A stretch of 17,605 nucleotides of DNA from F23-B02 sp045599385 (GCA_045599385.1 JAZRVW010000027.1:1-17605), one strand, 5' to 3'. Numbered from the stretch's first letter, positions 7,453-14,572 are shown. Program-made: numbers and translations. The notes: generated from the letters alone by a model not told the origin.

Positions 7453-8406
7453 TTAAATTCCGTAGACCGTTACCAGCACCACCACATAGGCTGCATAGGC
7501 AAGCAGTAAAAGTATGCCCTGCCAGCGATGAAATCTGCCGGAAATCAGCGGGGGCAGAATTGCCAGAAGCGTCATGCCGAAGCACACCGGCATATCCAGC
7601 GCATAGGACTGGGGAGCAATCTTGAGTCCGCCGCCTGCCACCGCGGAGCAGATGGGCAGAATCAAAGCAAGGTCGATTACATTTGCGCCCAGAATGTTTC
7701 CGATGGACATGGAGGCTTCTTTCTTTCTGATTGCGGTGAGCGTGGTGATGAGTTCGGGAAGCGAGGTGCCTATTGCCACCATGGTTACACCCACAATGGC
7801 GGCGGGAACGCCCATGAGAAGTGCAAGCTCACTGCCGTATTCGATGAGAAGGTTTGAGCCGAGTACGATAGCCGCAATGCCGAAAATGAACAGCAGCACG
7901 TTTGAGGGAAGGTCTTTTCTGTCCACACTTTCGCGGGCTTCTGAGCCGAGGTCCTTTTTGCCGTCGCGTATATTGTCCCAGATGTAAACGCCGAAGATGA
8001 CAAACAGGAGCAGACTGGGTACAAGGTTAAGCACGCCGTTTACGCAGAGCAGCCACAGAAGAAGCGCCGCACCCGACATGAGAACAGCCTTCAGCCAAAG
8101 CTGGCTGCGTTTGATTGCCGAGGGGATACACACAAGCGAAATACCCATGATAAGACCGATATTTGCGGTTACGGAGCCGACCGCATTGCCGACGGCCATG
8201 TCAAGCTCACCGTTGATAACGCCCGTAACGGAAACAGTAAGCTCGGGCAGAGTTGTGGCAATGCTCACTATGGTAGCACCGATGATAAATTTGGGAATGC
8301 CCGTAAGGTTTGCAAACCATACTGCCGCATCAACAAACCAGTCGCCGCCCTTGATGATAAGCACAAGGCCGACTATAAAAAGAATTATTGTAAGTGCAAT
8401 ATCCAT
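7453..8406 (-). CDS. CaCA-family calcium/sodium (cation) antiporter
   Basis: A multi-span membrane exchanger of the Ca2+/cation antiporter superfamily, YrbG-like. Both internal alpha repeats are visible: IIGATIVSIATTLPEL in the first half and IVGVTMVAIGTSLPEL in the second, each with the acidic TxLPE/TSLPE ion site. The two halves are separated by a hydrophilic loop (DGKKDLGSEARESVDRKD). About ten hydrophobic segments can be seen, typical of the family. I take the ATG at 8406 (MDIALTIILF) as start. An in-frame GTG at 8436 would add ten polar residues and lies inside a hairpin stem. The ribosome site is weak either way. It is last in the run holB-ricT-8966-7453. Ion specificity cannot be read from sequence. 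Confidence 0.88.
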   Translation of the reverse strand: MDIALTIILFIVGLVLIIKGGDWFVDAAVWFANLTGIPKFIIGATIVSIATTLPELTVSVTGVINGELDMAVGNAVGSVTANIGLIMGISLVCIPSAIKRSQLWLKAVLMSGAALLLWLLCVNGVLNLVPSLLLFVIFGVYIWDNIRDGKKDLGSEARESVDRKDLPSNVLLFIFGIAAIVLGSNLLIEYGSELALLMGVPAAIVGVTMVAIGTSLPELITTLTAIRKKEASMSIGNILGANVIDLALILPICSAVAGGGLKIAPQSYALDMPVCFGMTLLAILPPLISGRFHRWQGILLLLAYAAYVVVLVTVYGI

Positions 8407-8435
8407 TATCTCTATGTTATTCCTTTTCAAAATCA

Positions 8436-8460
8436 CAGCGATGGCTTTTTACCATCGCTG
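8436..8460. other. Intergenic hairpin before the antiporter gene
   Basis: A 9-bp perfect stem CAGCGATGG / CCATCGCTG encloses a 7-base loop. A T-rich tail (TTTTCTT) follows on the plus strand, while the minus-strand side continues GTGATTTTG, a poor U tract. It could be a weak or leaky terminator, or an mRNA processing or stabilising hairpin between the 8466-8966 gene and the antiporter. Confidence 0.6.
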
Positions 8461-8465
8461 TTTTC

Positions 8466-8966
8466 TTAATCTTCAGGCTCAATATCGGGTATTTCCTCTG
8501 TAGGTTCGGGAGTGGGCTCGGGAATCTTTTCAAAGGTAACCATTATTGTATGCTCCGAGGTTATATAGGACAGAGTGTAGCTACTGAGCTGGCCCATATC
8601 CGCGCCGTCAACCACAACAGACTGCACCTCGTAGCCTTCGTCGGGGGTAAAGCTTACGGTGATGCTTCCCCACGCGTCAACCTTAACTCTGCCGTTGGGA
8701 TTTGCTGTGCCGCCGTTGCCTGCGGATACAAACACGGTGTACTCGCTGAGCTTCGGCTCGCCGTTTTCGTCAGTATCCATGCTCGCCGTGCTTGTAACAA
8801 CATCATCGTCGTTGGGCTTTACAACACCGGGCTTAAAATCGAACATACCCTGGGCGAAGCAGGTTATAACAAGTGCAACCGCAATCATCAGAAGCACAAT
8901 GGTAATTATCCACTTTGTGCGGTAACTCATACTGCGTTTTTCTTTTCTTTTTCTATCTTTGCTCAT
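8466..8966 (-). CDS. Membrane-anchored protein with one divergent InlB-like repeat domain
   Basis: A 166-aa protein whose gene I do not recognise by name. It has a basic cytoplasmic N-terminus (SKDRKRKEKRSMSYRTK), one membrane span at about 18-38 (IITIVLLMIAVALVITCFAQ), an acidic linker (PNDDDVV...), and one beta-rich module at about 75-146 (YTVFVSAGNGGTANPNG ... FTPDEGYEVQSVVVDG ... HTIMVTF) of the divergent InlB B-repeat type. The tail is rich in Pro and Glu (PEPTPEPTEEIPDIEPED). The topology implies a short inside tail and an extracellular repeat. GAGGAG lies at a good distance from the ATG at 8966. It sits 20 bp after ricT and 59 bp before the antiporter. Function is unknown; adhesion or wall contact is a guess. 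Confidence 0.78.
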   Translation of the reverse strand: MSKDRKRKEKRSMSYRTKWIITIVLLMIAVALVITCFAQGMFDFKPGVVKPNDDDVVTSTASMDTDENGEPKLSEYTVFVSAGNGGTANPNGRVKVDAWGSITVSFTPDEGYEVQSVVVDGADMGQLSSYTLSYITSEHTIMVTFEKIPEPTPEPTEEIPDIEPED

Positions 8967-8986
8967 TCTGAACGCTCCTCGCAGTT

Positions 8987-10333
8987 TTACTGCTTTGCTG
9001 TACCGCCCTGCTTGGGCTTGGGTTTTCCGTGATGGTAATAACGGCGGCGGTTATTGTTTTTCTTTTCTCCGCCTGCCGCCGTACCGCCCTGCTTCTGCTG
9101 AGGCTTTACCTGCTGGGGCTTCACGGTTGTTTTATTTTCACCGGCGGGCTTGCTTTCCTGCACGGGCTTTGCCTCGGTCCTGGGAGAATTGGGCTTGCCG
9201 TGGTCTTTTCCGCCGCGGTGATTCTTCGGCTTTGGGCTTGCAGACTTGGGCTTTGCCTCGCCTGCGTTCGCCTTGGGTGCGGAAGTCTTTTCTTCGCTCT
9301 TGGACTGAGAGGGCTTGCTGTGGCCCTTTCCGCCGCGGTGTGACCTGCGGTTGTGGGGCTTCTTCGGCTGCTGTTCGGGCTTGGGTGCTTCCTCAGTTTC
9401 GGGCTCGGCATTGACAAGCATCTCGGGAATTGCCCATTCGTCCTCGATTTCCTCCTCTTCCTCTTCGGGAACGGGAATATACTTGAGAACAGAGGGCGGA
9501 GTTTCGCCGTCCTTGGGTCTGCCGCCGGGTACGGTTGCAACCTCAACCGCGCGGTAGGTCTTCACCGTATCGTCTCCCTCGCCGTCAAGCTTCACCTTTA
9601 CAAGCTGACGCAGAAGATTTACCTGCGTTACGGTGCCGTAGCCTGCGGGTGTTTCAACAAATGCACCCTGCTTCGGTACGTTCTTAACAAGCTCCTCATA
9701 GGCCTCCTGCTCATAGCGCAGGCAGCACATGAGTCTGCCGCAGGAGCCCGAAATCTTGCTGGGGTTCAGCGACATAGACTGCACCTTTGCCATCTTCGTG
9801 GACACCGGCTGGAACTCGTCAAGGAATTTACTGCAGCAAAATGGTCTGCCGCATATGCCGAGTCCGCCCAGCATTTTTGCCTCATCGCGCACGCCTATCT
9901 GGCGAAGCTCAATGCGGTTGCGGAAGATGCTTGCAAGGTCCTTTACCAGCTCACGAAAATCTACTCTTCCGTCGGAGGTGAAGAAGAACATGGTCTTGTT
10001 GCCTTCAAAATTGCACTCAACGTCAACAAGCTTCATATCAAGGCCGTGCTCGGCAATCTTCTGCTTGCAGATTTCAAAGGCTTCCTTCTCACGCTTTTTA
10101 TTGTACTCGGCAACACGCAGGTCGTCCTCTGTAGCGACGCGCACAACGGGGCGCAGAGGCTGTACCACTGCGGTATCCTCAACCATGTGATTGCCGTGGC
10201 AGCAATCGGCAATTTCCATTCCCTTTGAGGTTTCAACAATAACCTGCTGGCCGCTTTTCACGGTTTTGCCCTCGGGGGAAAAGAAATAGCTTTTGCCGCG
10301 GTTTTTAAATTTTACACTTATTACTTCAGTCAA
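8987..10333 (-). CDS. ricT: RicT/YaaT-family PSP1 domain protein with long charged tail
   Basis: A 448-aa protein. Residues 1-270 are the PSP1/RicT core, with the conserved cysteines C161, C166, C167 (ICGRPFCC) and C198, C203, C204 (SCGRLMCC). In Bacillus subtilis RicT joins RicA and RicF in the Fe-S-containing Y-complex that directs RNase Y mRNA processing and affects competence, sporulation and biofilm. Bacillus RicT is about 275 aa; here an acidic stretch (about 288-318) is followed by about 125 residues rich in Lys, Pro, Gln and Gly, with two HRGGK-(x)H-x-KP repeats (332-341 and 372-381) and a NNRRRYYHHGKPKPK end. The start is TTG at 10331-10333, preceded by GAGGAAA and 1 bp after the holB stop. 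The holB-ricT neighbourhood is conserved in Firmicutes. Confidence 0.9.
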   Translation of the reverse strand: MTEVISVKFKNRGKSYFFSPEGKTVKSGQQVIVETSKGMEIADCCHGNHMVEDTAVVQPLRPVVRVATEDDLRVAEYNKKREKEAFEICKQKIAEHGLDMKLVDVECNFEGNKTMFFFTSDGRVDFRELVKDLASIFRNRIELRQIGVRDEAKMLGGLGICGRPFCCSKFLDEFQPVSTKMAKVQSMSLNPSKISGSCGRLMCCLRYEQEAYEELVKNVPKQGAFVETPAGYGTVTQVNLLRQLVKVKLDGEGDDTVKTYRAVEVATVPGGRPKDGETPPSVLKYIPVPEEEEEEIEDEWAIPEMLVNAEPETEEAPKPEQQPKKPHNRRSHRGGKGHSKPSQSKSEEKTSAPKANAGEAKPKSASPKPKNHRGGKDHGKPNSPRTEAKPVQESKPAGENKTTVKPQQVKPQQKQGGTAAGGEKKNNNRRRYYHHGKPKPKQGGTAKQ

Positions 10334-10334
10334 T

Positions 10335-11123
10335 TTATTTCCTCGTTTCCTTTGCGGGCAGACTTCTCACCGCCAGCAATCCGAAAATATTTTTTACACC
10401 CGTGTTGACTTTGAGATATTCAAGGCACCTGTCCAGAAGTCCTACGCAGTCCATGAGCTGCTTTCTGTCCTGCCATATACTTTCACGTCTTCCGCAGAGC
10501 ATATCGGTCATGCGCAGCTTCACGGCGTTCAGGAACTCCGCAGCCGTTCTGAAATCAGTGCCCTCGCGGGATACACACCATGCCATAAGCTCAGCGTCGC
10601 TGTTTTTCTCAAGGCAGGCAATGTACTCCTCGGCCATCTCGGCGATTTCCCCGTTTTCACTTTCGTCTTCGGCGTTTTTACGGAGCATTGCGCAGCGTGA
10701 GCGCACCGTCACAAGCAGCTTTTCGGGGTTTGCCGTGGACAGAATGAAGTTAACGTTCTTCGGCGGCTCCTCAAACAGCTTCAGGGCGGCATTCTGGGCG
10801 TTCACATTCATTGTGTCCGCCTCTTCGATAATGTAGACCTTCGCACCTGCCTCGTTTGGCAGAATATAGGCATCGGCGGACATATCTCTTATCTGGTCAA
10901 TCAGAATTTCGCGCTTCTCCCTGCCCTTGTCGTCAACAAGATGCTTTATTACCGTCAGGTCCGGGTGAACCCCCGCGGAAACCTTCATGCAGTCGCGGCA
11001 GACTCCGCAGGGCTTTCTGCCCTCGGCAGAGCACAGCATTTTTGCCGCAAGCTCCATGCACAGCCTTGTGCGCACCGTCTCGGAATCAGATGAAACTATA
11101 TACGCATGCGACAGCTTATCCAC
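10335..11123 (-). CDS. holB: DNA polymerase III delta-prime subunit
   Basis: The clamp-loader delta-prime subunit, about 262 aa. HAYIV at the N-terminus replaces the usual sequence before the P-loop, and the Walker A motif is degenerate (SSDSETVRTRL), as expected for the non-catalytic delta-prime. The four zinc cysteines are present (C31, C39, C42, C45 counted from the GTG). EEADTMNVNAQNAALKLFEEPP, STANPEKLL and the SRC motif are typical. For the start, AAAGGAG lies only 1 nt before the ATG at 11129 but 7 nt before an in-frame GTG at 11121-11123, so I prefer GTG. The gene is coupled to ricT by a 1-bp gap. It is preceded by a large palindromic repeat that may carry or neighbour its promoter; no convincing -10/-35 pair is seen. 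Confidence 0.9.
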   Translation of the reverse strand: MDKLSHAYIVSSDSETVRTRLCMELAAKMLCSAEGRKPCGVCRDCMKVSAGVHPDLTVIKHLVDDKGREKREILIDQIRDMSADAYILPNEAGAKVYIIEEADTMNVNAQNAALKLFEEPPKNVNFILSTANPEKLLVTVRSRCAMLRKNAEDESENGEIAEMAEEYIACLEKNSDAELMAWCVSREGTDFRTAAEFLNAVKLRMTDMLCGRRESIWQDRKQLMDCVGLLDRCLEYLKVNTGVKNIFGLLAVRSLPAKETRK

Positions 11124-11146
11124 GGGCATACTCCTTTACATACCTA

Positions 11147-11309
11147 ATACTAATCCCTAATAAAAACATTCAATTAGAAGCGGTGTGATTTCCGCCATGC
11201 TTCGTTGAAGCCCTTGGAAATACATAACCAGTATTCCCTGCGGTCTTCGCCTTGCATGACAAAAATCATCCTCGCTTCATTCTTAAAGCTTTTTATTAGG
11301 CATTAGTAT
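11147..11309. repeat. 163-bp imperfect palindromic element (MITE-like)
   Basis: The two ends are inverted copies, TACTAATCCCTAATAAAAA at 11148-11166 and its complement at 11290-11308, differing at one of 19 positions. The similarity between arms continues inward (GAAGCG, TGATTT, CATGC, GAAG blocks in the same order on both arms) to a central stem GGAAATAC / GTATTCCC (11216-11223, 11231-11238) around ATAACCA. The whole interval can fold as one long hairpin and has no coding capacity. It lies between the acpP terminator and holB. Part of it resembles sequence at the right window edge. Confidence 0.75.
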
Positions 11310-11349
11310 AATCAGTTTATTTTACTATCTTATCACGCTTAAGTCAAAT

Positions 11350-11377
11350 AAAAAAAGACCGCCTCAGGCGGTCTTTT
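11350..11377 (-). terminator. Rho-independent terminator after acpP
   Basis: On the minus strand GACCGCC pairs with GGCGGTC around TGA, extended by AAAA/TTTT, and is followed by a run of seven T. It ends the rpmH-to-acpP operon. Confidence 0.92.
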
Positions 11378-11391
11378 GAAAATATCGCGGA

Positions 11392-11619
11392 TTACTGGTT
11401 TGCTTCGATATACTCAATCAGCTTGCCGACGACGGTGAGCTCTGCGGCTTCCTCATCGGAAATGGAGAGGCCGAACTCGTCCTCAACGGACATGATGAGT
11501 TCAACAACATCAAGAGAGTCGGCACTGAGATCTTCTACGATGTTGGTTTCTGCGGTAATGCTGTCTGCGGAAACCTCGAACTGCTCTGCGAGAATGTTCT
11601 GAATCTTTTCAAGTATCAT
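11392..11619 (-). CDS. acpP: Acyl carrier protein
   Basis: A 75-aa acidic acyl carrier protein of four-helix type. The phosphopantetheine site is the Ser of DLSADSLDVVEL; EDEFGLSISDEEAAEL and the final LIEYIEAN helix are standard. It carries growing acyl chains in type II fatty acid synthesis in the cytoplasm. I chose the ATG at 11617-11619 (MILEKIQNILAEQF) because AGGAGG sits 7 nt upstream; a longer reading would add 13 non-family residues. The stop of jag is 25 bp upstream and no promoter is seen between, so acpP appears to be the last gene of the rpmH-rnpA-yidD-yidC-jag operon. No other fatty acid synthesis gene is nearby, which is an unusual placement. Confidence 0.95.
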   Translation of the reverse strand: MILEKIQNILAEQFEVSADSITAETNIVEDLSADSLDVVELIMSVEDEFGLSISDEEAAELTVVGKLIEYIEANQ

Positions 11620-11644
11620 AATTATACCTCCTGACTGATGGGGC

Positions 11645-12382
11645 TTATGCCCACTCACGACTCTTGGGTTTGTTTGCGTCGGGCTGAGGTCTGTCGTAGG
11701 AAACGACTACGCGACGGTTGGGTTCGGTACCCGTTGAGCTTGTTGTTACGCCTTCATAATCCTGAAGGGCAGTATGAATAATGTGACGCTCATAAGAATT
11801 CATGGGCTCGAGTGCCATGCTGCGCTTGTACTTGATTACCTTTGCGGCCATCTTCTCCGCAAGGTGAACAAGGGATTCCTCGCGCTTTGCACGGTAGCTC
11901 TCCGCATCAACGCTGATGTGCATGTGCTTATCGCTTCCGCGATTGATAACATAGTTGGTGAGATGCTGGATTGCGTCCAGAGTCTCGCCGCGACGGCCGA
12001 TTACCGCGCCCATATTGGGACCTGACAGATTTACATTCACGCCCTTGTTCTCTCTCGGGGTGATTTCAATCTCAGCCTCGGTTCCCATGCGCTTAAGAAG
12101 ACCTGTGAGGAAGCTTCTGATTTCGGCGTACTCCGCGCACTCCTCCACAGCGGGCTTTTCCTCCGCCGCTTCGCAGACTGCTTCGGGAGTCTCTTCAGGC
12201 TCATCGGGTGCCTCGTACTGCACACGTACGATTGCATCGGTCTTGCCTATTCCGAAAATACCGGGCTTTGCGCGCTCGACAATCTCAACGGAAACGTCGT
12301 CACGGTCAAGTCCGAGCTCCTCAAGTGCAGCCTTTATGGCTTCATCTTCGGTGCGGCCGGATTTTTCCAAAGACTTAATCAT
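11645..12382 (-). CDS. jag: Jag/KhpB RNA-binding protein
   Basis: A 245-aa protein with the full Jag architecture: the Jag_N domain (1-55, with KPGIFGIGKT), an acidic linker (56-85, EAPDEPEETPEAV), a KH domain (about 88-165, with GRRG at 129-132) and an R3H domain (about 180-230, YERHIIHTAL with R199 and H203). KhpB pairs with KhpA to bind RNA and affects cell elongation in streptococci. The gene name reflects its place beside spoIIIJ/yidC, as here, where it starts 19 bp after yidC. TAGGAGA precedes the ATG at 12382 by about 9 nt. Confidence 0.94.
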   Translation of the reverse strand: MIKSLEKSGRTEDEAIKAALEELGLDRDDVSVEIVERAKPGIFGIGKTDAIVRVQYEAPDEPEETPEAVCEAAEEKPAVEECAEYAEIRSFLTGLLKRMGTEAEIEITPRENKGVNVNLSGPNMGAVIGRRGETLDAIQHLTNYVINRGSDKHMHISVDAESYRAKREESLVHLAEKMAAKVIKYKRSMALEPMNSYERHIIHTALQDYEGVTTSSTGTEPNRRVVVSYDRPQPDANKPKSREWA

Positions 12383-12401
12383 AATTCAATTTCTCCTATA
12401 A

Positions 12402-13649
12402 TCATTCTCCGGCAGACGCTTCTTCCATCTCGGGAATTGCGTTTTCCTCAGGAACGACATATTCAGTATCAAAGCGCCTGGGGTCGTAATTACGGCCTCT
12501 TGCGTAGCGGCGGTTGCCTACCTGGGAAGCGGGAATTTCCTGCTTGCCCTGGCCGAGACGCTCACGGCGTGCCTCGCGCTCTGCCTTTTCTGCGGCAGCC
12601 TTGCGGACATCACTTTCCTGCTTTTCCTTTGCCTGAATCTTTTTCTTGCTGGTGTTGTTGTTGCGGACAGTTGCGTCCTCTGCACGCAGGCGCTCGGTTT
12701 CCTCGCGCTTACGCTGAAGCTCGTTTTCGCGTTCCTTTGCCGCGGCAATGCGCTCCGCATCTTCCTTATCAAGCTGGCGCTTGAAAATCTTGGTGAGAAT
12801 GAGTTCACGTCCGATACCGCAAAGGCTGTTTGCAATCCAGTAAACACCCAGTGCCGCAGGCATGATGAAGCAAATCCAGATGGACATGACAGGCATCATG
12901 AAGTTCATGATTTTCATGGACTGGGCTGCCTGAGCGCCTGCCTGACCGGTAGGCTGGGGATTGGTCTTCTGGCTGATTTTCATGGAAGCCCAGGAAAGAA
13001 ATGCGGCGATAACGGGAATCATGAACAGACCGAAGGCCCCAAGGAAGCCGTCTCCGCCGTAGGTCCAGATCTTCCAGTCGGGAATAGTACCCAGATTGAG
13101 TCCCAGGAAGCTGTAGTCCAGATTCATGAGCTTGTCGCCCAGGTCGCTGAACGCTGCGCTTGCCTTGTCCCAGTTCTGATGAATAAGGTCGGTAACGCCG
13201 ATTTCATCGTAGGTACCCTGCTTGGATACTACAAAGCCCAGATTGTCAACTGCCCACTGCTTGATGGTACTAACGGTTTTTTCGTCAATACCCATCATTC
13301 TATACAGAGGCTGACGGATTACGCCGTACAGAGCAATGAGGATAGGAAACGGGAGCAGAGTCCAGAGGCAGCCGCCGGTGGGGCTTGCGTTGTTTTCCTT
13401 ATAGAGCTGTCTGACGGCGACCTGATACTTCTGGGGATTGCCGTTGAACTTTTTTTCAAGCTCCTTCAGCTGAGGCTGAAGTCTGGTGGTACGCATCGTA
13501 CCCTTCTTGCTCTTTGCCATGAAGGGCAGAAGCACGATGTTAACCACGATTGCAAACAGGATTACGGATATACCGTAGTTGCCAGTCCAGTTATACAGGA
13601 ACTGCATCAGTCGGGCAAACGGCCAGACTATATAATCCCATAATGACAT
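12402..13649 (-). CDS. yidC: YidC/Oxa1-family membrane protein insertase
   Basis: A 415-aa insertase that places membrane proteins into the bilayer, alone or with Sec. Visible segments are an amphipathic start (WPFARLMQFLYN), TM1 about 24-44, the cytoplasmic hairpin 48-92, TM2 about 94-113, an extracellular loop of about 85 residues, and TM3-TM5 between about 200 and 285. There is no lipoprotein signal. Residues 289-370 form a highly charged, probably coiled-coil tail (KEDAERIAAAKERENELQRK...), followed by RRYARGRNYDPRR. TM1 reads ILFAIVVNIVLLPFM, with Asn37 at the position where SpoIIIJ and many YidC proteins have the groove arginine. AAAGGAG lies 7 nt before the ATG. It sits between yidD and jag, the standard order. 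Confidence 0.94.
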   Translation of the reverse strand: MSLWDYIVWPFARLMQFLYNWTGNYGISVILFAIVVNIVLLPFMAKSKKGTMRTTRLQPQLKELEKKFNGNPQKYQVAVRQLYKENNASPTGGCLWTLLPFPILIALYGVIRQPLYRMMGIDEKTVSTIKQWAVDNLGFVVSKQGTYDEIGVTDLIHQNWDKASAAFSDLGDKLMNLDYSFLGLNLGTIPDWKIWTYGGDGFLGAFGLFMIPVIAAFLSWASMKISQKTNPQPTGQAGAQAAQSMKIMNFMMPVMSIWICFIMPAALGVYWIANSLCGIGRELILTKIFKRQLDKEDAERIAAAKERENELQRKREETERLRAEDATVRNNNTSKKKIQAKEKQESDVRKAAAEKAEREARRERLGQGKQEIPASQVGNRRYARGRNYDPRRFDTEYVVPEENAIPEMEEASAGE

Positions 13650-13668
13650 AAATTACTCCTTTGTCCCG

Positions 13669-13887
13669 TCAGGGAACGGGGTCATAAAAATCGTGCTTGG
13701 CTGAGTGAAACGGGTGGCACCTCAGCAAGCGTTTGAGGGTAAGCCAGCCGCCCTTGAGCGCACCGTATTTCTCCAGTGCCTCAACGGCGTATTGTGAACA
13801 GGTGGGAATGAAACAGCAGCGTCGGGGAAACGCGGGTGAAACATATTTCTGGTATAATTTCACCATGGCTATCAGCACCTTTTTCAT
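13669..13887 (-). CDS. yidD: Membrane protein insertion efficiency factor YidD
   Basis: A 72-aa protein of the YidD family, which assists YidC-dependent insertion at the inner face of the membrane. The signature is complete: YQKYVSP, RCCFIPTCSQYAVEAL, G-x-x-x-G-G-W-L-T-x-K-R-L-L-R-C-H-P and the DPVP end. The amphipathic N-terminus (KKVLIAMVKLYQKYV) fits membrane association. It overlaps rnpA by 4 nt (ATGA) and lies 19 bp before yidC, so translation is coupled. Confidence 0.95.
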   Translation of the reverse strand: MKKVLIAMVKLYQKYVSPAFPRRCCFIPTCSQYAVEALEKYGALKGGWLTLKRLLRCHPFHSAKHDFYDPVP

Positions 13888-14231
13888 TTCTGCGTCTCCT
13901 TAAGAAGCTTAAGCTCACCGCAGGCATGAAGGAATGCCTTTTCCATCTTGTGATAATCCGCGCCGACGCATTTACTTCGGGCAACGATTATCATGTCAAC
14001 GCCGCCTGCGAGCTTGTCCGAATTAAGACGGTAAATCTCGCGAAGACGGCGGCGAATGCGGTTGCGTGTGACGGCCTTGCCCAGCTTTGTGGACACGGTA
14101 TAGCCCACGCGCCGCGTTCCGCGGTTGTTCTTAAGGCAATAGATAACCATGTAGGGCGTTACGGCGGTTTTACCTTTATTGTAAAGCCGCTTAAATTCAT
14201 AGTTTTTCTTCAGTGTTACCCGAAAATCCAA
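13884..14231 (-). CDS. rnpA: Ribonuclease P protein component
   Basis: A 115-aa basic protein that binds RNase P RNA and helps mature tRNA 5' ends. The LKKNYEFKRLYNKGK start, RVGYTVSTKLGKAVTRNRIRRRLRE (the RNR motif) and DMIIVAR segment are family hallmarks. The initiator is TTG at 14229-14231, as no ATG fits the family N-terminus; an AAAGGG sequence lies about 9 nt upstream. It overlaps yidD by 4 nt and follows rpmH by about 114 bp. Confidence 0.94.
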   Translation of the reverse strand: MDFRVTLKKNYEFKRLYNKGKTAVTPYMVIYCLKNNRGTRRVGYTVSTKLGKAVTRNRIRRRLREIYRLNSDKLAGGVDMIIVARSKCVGADYHKMEKAFLHACGELKLLKETQK

Positions 14232-14282
14232 TGAAATTACCCTTTCTTTCCCATTTTTGCCGTTTTGTCTGTAAACACCTAA

Positions 14283-14303
14283 AGGGCGGAGGTCTTCCGC
14301 CCT
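14283..14303. other. GC-rich hairpin between rpmH and rnpA
   Basis: An 8-bp stem AGGGCGGA / TCCGCCCT encloses a 5-base loop. In the direction of transcription (minus) it is followed only by TTTAGG, too short a U tract for a strong terminator. It may attenuate the operon after rpmH, or mark an mRNA processing point. Confidence 0.6.
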
Positions 14304-14345
14304 AAAAAATATTCACATTTTCCGTGCCGTTCAATATGCCTTTAA

Positions 14346-14480
14346 TCAGGCGCTGAGCTTTGCTCTGCCCTTTGCTCTACGGCGAGCCAGGACCTTGCGG
14401 CCGTTTGCGGTGGACATTCTTTTACGGAAGCCGTGCTCTTTCTTGCGCTGACGCTTCTTGGGCTGGTAAGTACGCAGCAT
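14346..14480 (-). CDS. rpmH: 50S ribosomal protein L34
   Basis: A 44-aa, very basic protein: MLRTYQPKKRQRKKEHGF, then RKRMSTANGRKVLARRR and AKGRAKLSA. This is L34 over its entire length. The ATG at 14478-14480 is preceded by AAAGGAG at a 9-nt spacing. It is the first gene of the operon that continues with rnpA, the near-universal pairing. Confidence 0.97.
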   Translation of the reverse strand: MLRTYQPKKRQRKKEHGFRKRMSTANGRKVLARRRAKGRAKLSA

Positions 14481-14536
14481 ATTTCTGCACTCCTTTCAAT
14501 GTGTAATACTCAACATCGGCATAAACCGAAGTAGTT

Positions 14537-14572
14537 GACAAAAACAATCCGATGCTCACGCACCGGATTGTT
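14537..14572 (-). terminator. Terminator of thiT overlapping the rpmH start site
   Basis: On the minus strand AACAATCCG pairs with CGGATTGTT around an inner GTGC-GTGA-GCAT hairpin and is followed by TTTTTGT. It can end transcripts coming from thiT. The rpmH promoter -10 box (14573-14578) abuts it, so rpmH transcripts starting near 14566 lack the foot of the stem. Confidence 0.82.

Noticed and set aside
11117..11125. Possible DnaA box TTATCCACG
   Set aside because: A single near-match inside the start of the holB coding region, with no cluster or AT-rich unwinding region nearby.
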